From an uncultured Eubacteriales bacterium (GTDB taxonomy: Bacteria > Bacillota > Clostridia > Peptostreptococcales > Anaerovoracaceae): a stretch of DNA of 5,464 nt. The position numbers and the translations under genes were made by a program. A model generated the notes under the pieces. That model was not told the origin of the DNA. It did not search any database and saw only the letters and a program-made list of their open reading frames with translations. Below, piece by piece: positions 1 to 5,464 of this stretch. Numbering within the stretch: the stretch's first letter is position 1; each line of letters starts with the position of its first letter. The DNA is taken from contig CAUEYG010000142.1 of NCBI GenBank assembly GCA_959021945.1, positions 1 through 5,464 on the forward strand, given 5' to 3'.

Positions 1-1071
1 GAAGATGGCAATCCGACAGGAAGATTATGGGATCAGGCAGCCGCTGATTTGGCAAAACAGATCCCAGACAAGCTGGCTTCCCATGAAGCCAAGAAGTCCG
101 CCATTCAGATGGCTCTGAAGGAGCTCAATAAAGTGGGGTTGATCGGCGTGCATCCCATTCAGGCCAAGCACTGCGATTTGTTTGAGGATACCGGCGTTTA
201 TCAGGATCTGGCAAAGGAAGGCAAACTAACTGCCAGAGTTTATCTGGGGTTTGATGAGTTGCCGGGATGCGGCATAAAAAGCGGGCTGGGCGATGACATG
301 GTAAAGTACGGGTTTTATAAGCTTTTCATGGATGGAAATATGGGCGGACGGACCGCTTATCTCAGTCAGCCTTATGACGATGACCCTTCACAGTGCGGGG
401 TTATTAATTACACACAGGAAGAAATCAATTTTAAGATTCAGGAAGCATATGATAAGGACCTTCAAATAGGAATTCACATTATCGGAGATAAGGCGGCGGA
501 CATGCTCCTTACGGCTTTGGAAAAAGCTTATTGGGCTAATCCAAAAGAAAATGTGCGCTTTCGTTTGATCCATATGTCTCTTTTAAACGAAGATGTGATC
601 CAACGCATGAAAAAACTGCCGGCGCTGGTAGATATTCAGCCTATGTTTGTTTCCACCAATGTAAGGTGGTCTGAATCAAGAGTTGGGCATGAGCGGTCTA
701 AGTATCATTACTGCTGGAGACGTCTCATCGACGAAGGTATGATGCTGACAGCTGGTTCTGACTCTCCTGTTGAAACCTTTAATCCTATGAAGGGCGTTTG
801 CGCCATTGTGACAAGGCAGGGGGCAGACGGCTATCCGGAAGGCGGCTGGTTTCCTCAAGAGAGGGTCACGCCCTATGAGGCGCTGTGTATGTACACAAAA
901 AACGCAGCCTATGCGTCTTATGAAGAAGAGGTCCGGGGCACGATTGAATCGGGAAAATACGCGGACTTTGTAATTTTGGACAGAGATGTATTTCAGACGC
1001 CCCACAGGGAGATCAGGGAGATCTCTGTGCTGAAAACTTATTTAGGCGGAGAGCTGGTATATGAAAAGTAA
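1..1071 (+). CDS. YtcJ-like amidohydrolase (Amidohydrolase_3 family), 5'-truncated by the window edge
   Basis: The frame is open from base 1 and ends at TAA 1069-1071, giving 356 visible residues. The first in-frame start-like codon is a TTG at 49, but the family-like sequence DGNPTGRLWDQAA already lies before it, so the true start is outside the window. YtcJ/NfdA-type proteins are usually about 530-560 residues, so roughly 180-200 N-terminal residues, including the HxH metal motif, are missing. Visible family marks, in fragment numbering, are KLFMDGNMGG (107-116), IHIIGD with His159, RLIHMS with His191, and GSDSPVE with Asp254. These match the beta-strand 5, 6 and 8 metal and catalytic positions of a TIM-barrel metal hydrolase. 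The C-terminal GTIESGKYADFVILDRD is the usual return to the small beta-sandwich. It is a cytoplasmic hydrolase of an amide, N-formyl or related bond; the substrate cannot be told. The usual RIEHAQ strand-6 motif reads RLIHMS here. It converges on the TRAP operon and shares a terminator with it. Confidence 0.
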   Translation, partial: EDGNPTGRLWDQAAADLAKQIPDKLASHEAKKSAIQMALKELNKVGLIGVHPIQAKHCDLFEDTGVYQDLAKEGKLTARVYLGFDELPGCGIKSGLGDDMVKYGFYKLFMDGNMGGRTAYLSQPYDDDPSQCGVINYTQEEINFKIQEAYDKDLQIGIHIIGDKAADMLLTALEKAYWANPKENVRFRLIHMSLLNEDVIQRMKKLPALVDIQPMFVSTNVRWSESRVGHERSKYHYCWRRLIDEGMMLTAGSDSPVETFNPMKGVCAIVTRQGADGYPEGGWFPQERVTPYEALCMYTKNAAYASYEEEVRGTIESGKYADFVILDRDVFQTPHREIREISVLKTYLGGELVYEK

Positions 1072-1093
1072 ACAGGGTTTATGCTGATTATAC

Positions 1094-1144
1094 AAAAGGC
1101 CGACCTGCAGTCAGATCTCCATTTCCTGTCAGGTCAGCCTTTTT
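1094..1144. terminator. Bidirectional rho-independent terminator between convergent genes
   Basis: The left arm AAAAGGC, one mismatch, GACCTG (1094-1107) pairs with CAGGTC, mismatch, GCCTTTT (1130-1143). A further CAG/CTG (1108-1110 with 1126-1128) pairs inside it with one bulged base, leaving a loop of about 15 bases. On the + strand the stem runs into TTTTT (1140-1144), and on the minus strand it ends in TTTTGTAT. It lies 22 bases after the amidohydrolase stop and 18 bases beyond the dehydrogenase stop, so it can end transcription from both sides. No energy was calculated. Confidence 0.
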
Positions 1145-1162
1145 AATGGGAGGCCTTATCTG

Positions 1163-2137
1163 CTATTCTGTTTTTAATACTTCTTTATTGACTACATTGA
1201 GGGGTATCTGCCCTTTTAGTGCTCTGACCACATCTTGTGCCGGAGTTGACTGGAGGATGTCCTGTGATTCCTCTGAATACCAGGCCACATGAGGGGTGAT
1301 AATCACATTGTCATAAGAAAACAGGGGATTATCTCTATCCGGAGGCTCTGTTTCCATTACGTCCAGCGCAGCCCCTCCGATCTCCCGGTTTTCCAGTGCC
1401 CATATCAGGTCCTCTTGGCTGATGACAGGCCCTCTTGCCACATTAATAATGGCTGCACTTTTTTTCATTGTTTGAAACACGCCTTTATGAAACAGATGGC
1501 GCGTATCGCTAGTCAGCGGACAATGGATGGAAATATAGTCTGCATTTTGACAGATCTCATCAAAGCTCTTTGGCTCTGCTCCATATTCCCTGATTGCTTT
1601 TGGGTCCACATAAGCGTCATATACCCAAATATGGCTGCACAAAGGTTTGACCCTGTCAATAAAGTTTCTGGCAATCCTGCCAAAGCTGATCACTCCAATG
1701 ATTTGTTCCCGGAGACTGTGCTGTATGCCGGGCATAGAAAACCAATTGCCTTCATGGGTCCATCGGTTATATGCCCCTACCCGCCTTGACAGTTCCATAA
1801 GAAGGGCCAGTGCATGGGTAGCCACCTCCTCTCTGCAGTAGTCATTCACATTGCACACATAAATACCTTTTTCTGTGGCAGCTTCCAGGTCAATTCCATC
1901 AAATCCTGTAGCATATCTGGCAATGATCCTGCATTTATCCAGCTGTTCAATCAGGCTGCGGGGCATCTTGGCATACTGGACAATCAGTGCATCTGCATCT
2001 TTTGCCTCATCCAGTATTTTCTGCTCGTCTTTGCATTGCAGGTCACGTACCTCTGCATCTGCCTGTCCTAGTATTGCCAGTTCCCGGTCAATCGTCTCAT
2101 ATTCATGGTCTGTAATTACGACTTTAAATTTTGACAT
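1163..2137 (-). CDS. NAD-dependent D-2-hydroxyacid dehydrogenase, CtBP-like subfamily
   Basis: A 324-residue cytoplasmic oxidoreductase expected to interconvert a 2-hydroxy acid and its 2-oxo acid with NAD(H). The frame extends 30 codons further upstream into dctM, but ATG 2137 is chosen because it gives the family N-terminus (MSKFKVVITD) and has AAAGG five bases before it. The substrate-side motif RYATGFDGIDLEAATEKG (74-91) leads to NVNDYCREEVATHALALL (96-113). The Rossmann loop is SFGRIA (151-156), and Asp174 at the end of the second strand favours NAD over NADP. The catalytic set is Arg235 (NVARGP), Glu264 (TEP) and His283, the last within TPHVAWYSEE, which is typical of the CtBP/PGDH-like branch. 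The usual first glycine of GxGxxG is Ser151. It is last in the operon, only 10 bases after dctM, so co-expression with the transporter is expected. The family is secure. The substrate is unknown, and phosphoglycerate dehydrogenase activity is possible but less likely in this context. Confidence 0.
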   Translation of the reverse strand: MSKFKVVITDHEYETIDRELAILGQADAEVRDLQCKDEQKILDEAKDADALIVQYAKMPRSLIEQLDKCRIIARYATGFDGIDLEAATEKGIYVCNVNDYCREEVATHALALLMELSRRVGAYNRWTHEGNWFSMPGIQHSLREQIIGVISFGRIARNFIDRVKPLCSHIWVYDAYVDPKAIREYGAEPKSFDEICQNADYISIHCPLTSDTRHLFHKGVFQTMKKSAAIINVARGPVISQEDLIWALENREIGGAALDVMETEPPDRDNPLFSYDNVIITPHVAWYSEESQDILQSTPAQDVVRALKGQIPLNVVNKEVLKTE

Positions 2138-2141
2138 TTTT

Positions 2142-2149
2142 ACCTTTCT
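2142..2149 (-). promoter_or_regulatory. Ribosome binding site of the dehydrogenase, overlapping the dctM stop codon
   Basis: On the minus strand the dctM stop TAG (2150-2148) runs directly into AAAGG (2147-2143), five bases before ATG 2137. Ribosomes finishing dctM therefore stop on the next gene's initiation site, which suggests coupled translation. It also supports ATG 2137 over starts further upstream inside dctM. Confidence 0.
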
Positions 2150-3449
2150 ACCCCACCAGGTTTGGCAAAAATAATGCAAGCTGCGGAAAATATGTAGTGA
2201 GCAGCAGTACGATAATACATGCCACAAAGAAGGGCATCATACTTGGCAGTACTTTGTCCATAGTAACCTTTCCCACCCGGCATCCTACAAATAGGTTGGC
2301 AGCAAAAGGCGGTGTAATCATACCAATTTCCAGGTTCAGCAGCATGATCCCAGCAAAGTGAATAGGGTCTACTCCAAAGGAGGTGGCCACTGGAATCAAA
2401 ATAGGTCCTAACAGTAAAATACTGCTGTTTGTCTCCATAAACATACCTACAATAATGAGCAGTACGTTAAGAATCAATAAAAATACAATTTTGGAATCAG
2501 TCAGAGACAGCATGGCCTCTGTCAGCATAGCGGGAATTCTGGTAAAAGTAACCATCTTGCCAGCCACTGCTGCAAAGACATTGAGCATAGCGATAGTAGC
2601 GGATGTTACTCCGGCTTCTAAAACCAGGGACCGAAATTTTTTCTCCGGCCACTTTTTTTTGGCAAGGGGCAAAATAATCCATCCAATCAGCAACCCATAA
2701 GCAACAGCAATGGCCCCTGCCTCTGTTGCAGTAAAGATTCCGCCGTAAATTCCATAAAAAATAATGATTGGCATCAACAAGGCCAACATGGAGGACCAGG
2801 TAGCCTTTCCTATTCCGGATAAGTAAGTAGCCATTTGAAAGGCTTGCTGCGTCTTTTCCTGTTTTCTACCGTATTTTATGTAATTGATGATAATATAGGA
2901 GATGCCCAAGAGGATTCCCGGACCTACGGTGCACAGCCAAACTTTCATCAGGTTTTGCCCTGACATCATAGCGTGCAGGATTCCCGGAATACTTGGAGGG
3001 ATTAATATCCCTAAAAAGCCGCATGCGCTGATAAGTGCTGTTCCATAATTATGATCGTATCCTTCTCTGTCCAGCTCAGGAAGCATCATTCCTCCAATAC
3101 CTGTAATGGTTGCCAGAGACGAACCAGTGATAGCACCAAACAGCATGCAGGTGACAACTGTTACCGCTCCTGCAGCACCTCGCAGCCTGCCAATAAAGGC
3201 TTTTGCAAAATTCATAATAGCAGTAGAGATGCCAGTAGCTGCCATTAAATCACCGGCAAAGATAAAAGCCGGAATGGCCAGCCATGTAAATACGTTGAGA
3301 GAATTGGAGACTGCCATTGGCACAGAGCCTAAATTCACTCCTGCGTATATCATTGTCAAAATAGAGGCCAGTCCCATTGCAAAGGGCACCGGCAGCTTTA
3401 TAACCGCTAAAGCCAGAAAGGAAACGAGAAAAATGCCAAGATAAATCAC
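2148..3449 (-). CDS. dctM: TRAP transporter large permease, DctM family
   Basis: A 433-residue, strongly hydrophobic protein with about 12 predicted membrane spans, the usual size for DctM. It forms the sodium- or proton-driven transport channel of the tripartite system, with DctQ as membrane partner and DctP as receptor. Family marks are FTWLAIPAFIFAGDLM (54-69), GAITGSSLATITGIGGMMLPEL (105-126), ILIPPSIPGI (148-157), GIFTATEAGAIAVAYGL (237-253), GMFMET (335-340) and LEIGMITPPFAANLFV (373-388). The start is GTG 3449, with a full AAGGAGGT eight bases upstream. This GTG overlaps the dctQ stop as GTGA, so the two permease subunits are probably translationally coupled and made in matched amounts. 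No frameshift or missing motif was seen. The DctM assignment is secure. Substrate specificity is set mainly by DctP and cannot be read from this subunit. Confidence 0.
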   Translation of the reverse strand: MIYLGIFLVSFLALAVIKLPVPFAMGLASILTMIYAGVNLGSVPMAVSNSLNVFTWLAIPAFIFAGDLMAATGISTAIMNFAKAFIGRLRGAAGAVTVVTCMLFGAITGSSLATITGIGGMMLPELDREGYDHNYGTALISACGFLGILIPPSIPGILHAMMSGQNLMKVWLCTVGPGILLGISYIIINYIKYGRKQEKTQQAFQMATYLSGIGKATWSSMLALLMPIIIFYGIYGGIFTATEAGAIAVAYGLLIGWIILPLAKKKWPEKKFRSLVLEAGVTSATIAMLNVFAAVAGKMVTFTRIPAMLTEAMLSLTDSKIVFLLILNVLLIIVGMFMETNSSILLLGPILIPVATSFGVDPIHFAGIMLLNLEIGMITPPFAANLFVGCRVGKVTMDKVLPSMMPFFVACIIVLLLTTYFPQLALFLPNLVG

Positions 3450-3991
3450 GATATTGTACCTCCTTCACCAATGGTTTTCAGGCCTATCACCTTTTCCAGC
3501 CCGTTCATTATATAATGGCAAACCATAAGAGCACCCGAAACAACAATGGGCACAAAGACAATCCACATAGGCCATTCATTGGCGCTGGACAGCATGCCGC
3601 TGGTCTTTACTTCTGAAACATAACCTGCTGCTCCGTATGTGATGTACGCCCAAAAGACTGCTCCGATCAGAAAGGAAATTACGTCTACAACAGCTAACGC
3701 CTTTTCTGTCTTTTGCTCATTTTTAAAGATTTTCTTAAAGATAATGGGAATCACATTGATTGTAATGTGTTCCGATTCCCGTACTGCCACTGCTGCTCCA
3801 ACAAAACTCACCGCAATATAGATAAACCGGACGAGTTCCTCAGACCAAGCCAATGGAAGGTTAAACACATATCTGCAGAAAACTTGTATTACCAATAAAG
3901 CTAACATAATAATAAAAGCGATCCAGGTAATTTGTTTTTCAATCCAGCAAAGCTTATTATTAATAAATGTAATTGGGTTTTTTTGATCCAT
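3446..3991 (-). CDS. dctQ: TRAP transporter small permease, DctQ family
   Basis: A 181-residue membrane protein with four predicted spans (about 21-39, 54-72, 99-121 and 141-163), the standard DctQ architecture. The signature RYVFNLPLAWSEELVR (40-55) closely follows the family pattern, and RESEHI (71-76) after the second span is also typical. The protein partners with DctM in the cytoplasmic membrane and is needed for transport through the complex. The start is ATG 3991, with GAGAGGGGG (4006-3998) six bases upstream. It follows dctP after a 60-base AT-rich spacer in which no clear hairpin was seen. The end of the gene encodes the dctM ribosome binding site, and its stop TGA overlaps the dctM GTG start. 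Confidence 0.
   Translation of the reverse strand: MDQKNPITFINNKLCWIEKQITWIAFIIMLALLVIQVFCRYVFNLPLAWSEELVRFIYIAVSFVGAAVAVRESEHITINVIPIIFKKIFKNEQKTEKALAVVDVISFLIGAVFWAYITYGAAGYVSEVKTSGMLSSANEWPMWIVFVPIVVSGALMVCHYIMNGLEKVIGLKTIGEGGTIS
3458..3465 (-). promoter_or_regulatory. Ribosome binding site supporting the GTG start of dctM
   Basis: The minus strand reads AAGGAGGT, a near-perfect anti-Shine-Dalgarno match, eight bases before GTG 3449. It lies inside the last codons of dctQ. It decides the non-ATG start of dctM, because no ATG in that frame is better placed. Confidence 0.
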
Positions 3992-4051
3992 ATTTATCCC
4001 CCTCTCAGTGTTAATAAATAATCGTCTATATACATGCTGATTTGTAAAAAT

Positions 4052-5053
4052 TTATTTTTCCTGTGATCTGATTTTGGCTACTGCTTCCTGATCAAAGTTT
4101 TTTGTAACCTCATCATCATTCCAAACCTTAACAGCTGCTTCTCTCATAGCCTTGTCCAGCTCAGGAGTCACATCGATAATTTCACTGGTTTCTTCCATCG
4201 CTTTTCCCATTTCTTCGTAATCAGCCCTGATAAGTTCCTTTACCTTTTCACTGTATTGGGATGCGCAGTCCTTGATGATCTGCTGCTGATCTTCCGGAAG
4301 GCTTGATAATGTTTGTGTGTTAAAGCTAATAAGGGCCGGTGCAAAGGCATGGTTGGTCTTTGTTATATATTTCTGGAACTGGTTCAGGCCCGATGTATAT
4401 GTGAGAATCGGCCCATTATCCTGCCCATCTACGACTTTTTGCTGCAGTGCGGACGGCAGATCGTTAAATGCAATGGATGTAGGTGTTGTTCCCAAATTTT
4501 CAAAGAACTTAAGGTACATTGGTGCATCCGGGGTTCTCATTTTCATTCCTTTTAAATCAGCTACTGATTTGATAGGGTGTTTGGAGTTGCTCATCCATCT
4601 AAAATCACAGTCTGTCCATGCCAGAGGTGTAATTCCCTGTTCTTCCACTAATTTATCGCAGGTTTCTTCCATCCATCCGTTGTAAAAGTTTTTGTCCGCT
4701 TCTTCAAAATTAGTCATGAGGTAGGGCAGATTTACAAAACCCATTTTTGTAACAACTGCGTCAGCTCCTACAGTTGAGTTAATTGCCATATCCAGAGTGC
4801 CTGCCGCCACGGCTTCAACGTGGTCTTTATCCGATCCGTGAACTCCGCCAAAGTCCAAAGCAACTTCTATCTTTCCTCCTGATTGTTCTTCCACGCTGGC
4901 CTTAAATTCTTCCGCTGCTTTGTACCAGGCATGGGTAGTTGCTACTGTGGCTCCAAAGTGGATAACCGTTGCATCACCGGTTTTTTTGCCGCCGCATCCT
5001 GCAAGGGCAAATACCATTAATAGCGATAAAACGAGTACGATTCCTTTTTTCAT
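4052..5053 (-). CDS. dctP: TRAP transporter solute-binding lipoprotein, DctP family
   Basis: A 333-residue extracytoplasmic receptor that captures an organic acid and delivers it to DctQM. The N-terminus MKKGIVLVLSLLMVFALAGC is a lipoprotein signal peptide (Lys2-Lys3, hydrophobic core, lipobox LAGC) with lipidated Cys20, as expected in a Gram-positive cell. Family marks are IHFGATVATTHAWYKAAEEF (31-50), a segment around GTLDMAINS (85-93), DLKGMKMRTPDAP (166-178), and DLPSALQQKVVDGQDNGP (198-215). Arg173 is at the position that normally salt-bridges the ligand carboxylate, and Asn213 is at a conserved binding-site position, so a carboxylate ligand is expected. In-frame ATGs exist up to 5104. 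ATG 5053 is chosen because it starts the signal peptide and has AAAAGGAG nine bases before it; ATG 5104 coincides with the predicted transcript start. It is first in the operon, followed by a 60-base gap to dctQ. The exact ligand is unknown; a 2-hydroxy, 2-oxo or dicarboxylic acid is a reasonable inference. Confidence 0.
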   Translation of the reverse strand: MKKGIVLVLSLLMVFALAGCGGKKTGDATVIHFGATVATTHAWYKAAEEFKASVEEQSGGKIEVALDFGGVHGSDKDHVEAVAAGTLDMAINSTVGADAVVTKMGFVNLPYLMTNFEEADKNFYNGWMEETCDKLVEEQGITPLAWTDCDFRWMSNSKHPIKSVADLKGMKMRTPDAPMYLKFFENLGTTPTSIAFNDLPSALQQKVVDGQDNGPILTYTSGLNQFQKYITKTNHAFAPALISFNTQTLSSLPEDQQQIIKDCASQYSEKVKELIRADYEEMGKAMEETSEIIDVTPELDKAMREAAVKVWNDDEVTKNFDQEAVAKIRSQEK

Positions 5054-5062
5054 TTTCTGTTT

Positions 5063-5070
5063 CTCCTTTT
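5063..5070 (-). promoter_or_regulatory. Ribosome binding site of dctP
   Basis: The minus strand reads AAAAGGAG nine bases before ATG 5053. It settles the start among several in-frame ATGs (5104, 5095, 5092, 5080), none of which has a comparable site. Confidence 0.
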
Positions 5071-5114
5071 CTAAAATCATAATCAAATCCATCATGTATA
5101 TCATCTACTAATAT

Positions 5115-5131
5115 TGCAAGTCCTATACCAA
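5115..5131 (-). promoter_or_regulatory. Probable sigma-54 (-24/-12) promoter of the dctPQM-dehydrogenase operon
   Basis: The minus strand reads TTGGTATAGGACTTGCA. Against the sigma-54 consensus YTGGCACG-N4-TTGCW it matches YTGG, the central A and TTGCA, with the invariant GG and GC exactly ten bases apart (GG at 5129-5128, GC at 5117-5116). Taking the C of GC as -12 places the transcript start near 5104, giving a 5' leader of about 51 bases with the dctP ribosome binding site in it. No good sigma-A promoter was found nearby; the best -10-like TATACA (5100-5095) lacks a properly spaced -35. The site implies control by an enhancer-binding activator encoded outside the window. Confidence 0.
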
Positions 5132-5464
5132 CTCCATTGTTTCAAGAAGATTAAACATGAGTTTCTAAGATGACCCCCTCTAACCTGTTGAAAATCCATG
5201 TGCGAATTTTCTATCAACAACACAATGGTCCCTTTTTTGATTACTGATTTTTCGTAAATTTCCTATTTTATGAATCCTTTTTTGATGTTTCCGCGCATCA
5301 ATCCCCGCTGCTGCATCGATTTTGTGTCTAACAATATGGGGTTCTTCCATTCCCTGGCCTTTGTAATACTGCAATCTTATGACGATCCTACATTGGCATA
5401 TCCTTTGCTTATTATAGTTGTCAGGAAAATAATTCTTATTAAATCTGGAAAGGAAGGCTGATCC
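5132..5464. other. Gene-free upstream control region of the TRAP operon
   Basis: About 330 AT-rich bases with no convincing gene. Short open frames exist on both strands, but none has recognisable protein content. Imperfect dyads seen here are TGTTT-N10-AAACA (5138-5157), TGTTGA-N22-TCAACA in minus-strand reading (5186-5219), with GAAAAT-N10-ATTTTC nested inside it, TTGT-N5-ACAA (5322-5334) and TTGTAATACTGCAA (5361-5374). Their position upstream of a sigma-54 promoter suits activator binding, but none is strong alone. The region may also hold the end of the leader or promoter area of a gene beyond the right edge. Confidence 0.
5186..5219. promoter_or_regulatory. Candidate activator-binding dyad upstream of the sigma-54 promoter
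   Basis: On the minus strand TGTTGA (5219-5214) is mirrored by TCAACA (5191-5186), with GAAAAT/ATTTTC also mirrored inside. The centre lies near 5202, about 98 bases upstream of the predicted transcript start, a normal distance for an enhancer-binding protein. The wide AT-rich spacing makes chance a real alternative. Confidence 0.

Noticed and set aside
2138..2227. Longer dehydrogenase reading from 2227
   Set aside because: The extra 30 residues are Cys- and Trp-rich, lie inside the dctM coding end, and precede the family's normal N-terminus; ATG 2137 has the better ribosome binding site.
1289..2361. Several + strand open frames opposite the dehydrogenase and the dctM end
   Set aside because: They are antisense shadows of well-supported genes, with low-complexity or Cys/Ser-rich translations and no family motifs.
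5095..5100. TATACA on the minus strand as a sigma-A -10 box for dctP
   Set aside because: No -35 hexamer at 16-18 bases upstream; TTGCAA is only 13 bases away. The overlapping -24/-12 match is far better.
5180..5350. Possible small basic protein on the minus strand (56 residues from ATG 5350, beginning MEEPHIVRH, with AAAGG seven bases upstream)
   Set aside because: No recognisable domain, it lies wholly within the control region of dctP, and its composition looks like translated AT-rich non-coding DNA. The only support is a weak ribosome binding site. Conservation in relatives would be needed to revive it.
5411..5416. Perfect TATAAT on the minus strand near the right edge
   Set aside because: The sequence 17 bases upstream (ATAAGA) is not a -35 box, and it would give a leader of more than 300 bases. 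A chance hit in AT-rich DNA is likely, though it could be a secondary promoter.
5270..5461. Open frame of 63 codons on the + strand at the right edge
   Set aside because: No ribosome binding site, no family resemblance, and it overlaps the opposite-strand frame in the same non-coding region; probably chance.

Overview
The window holds five genes in two convergent units. It looks like chromosome of a low-to-middle GC anaerobic Firmicute, most likely a clostridial lineage. The grounds are AGGAGG-type ribosome binding sites, a Gram-positive style lipoprotein solute receptor, tight gene packing, and a -24/-12 promoter on a transport/catabolic operon, a common clostridial arrangement. The genus cannot be told from the sequence alone.

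Layout. Positions 1-1071 (+) carry the C-terminal two thirds of a YtcJ-like metal-dependent amidohydrolase whose start lies left of the window. A hairpin with T-runs on both strands (1094-1144) separates it from a leftward operon. Read from its promoter, the operon is a TRAP solute-binding lipoprotein (dctP, 5053-4052), the small TRAP permease (dctQ, 3991-3446), the large TRAP permease (dctM, 3449-2148) and a CtBP-like NAD-dependent D-2-hydroxyacid dehydrogenase (2137-1163). Couplings are tight: dctQ/dctM overlap by GTGA, and the dctM stop codon abuts the ribosome binding site of the dehydrogenase. The last 360 bases or so (5105-5464) have no convincing gene and act as the upstream control region.

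How it works together. The three TRAP proteins form one secondary uptake system for an organic acid. The dehydrogenase made from the same message probably interconverts the imported 2-hydroxy acid and its 2-oxo acid, or a closely derived compound; this link is inferred from operon structure. The most informative non-coding signal is a near-consensus sigma-54 promoter (5115-5131, minus strand) with the invariant GG-N10-GC spacing. It implies that the operon is switched on by an enhancer-binding activator sensing a metabolite, and imperfect dyads upstream are candidate activator sites. The amidohydrolase is transcribed from elsewhere and has no demonstrated link to the operon.

No RNA gene, CRISPR array, insertion sequence or phage-like feature was seen. 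The window is a coherent nutrient-uptake locus rather than an obviously new kind of system. Its open questions are the substrate and the activator.
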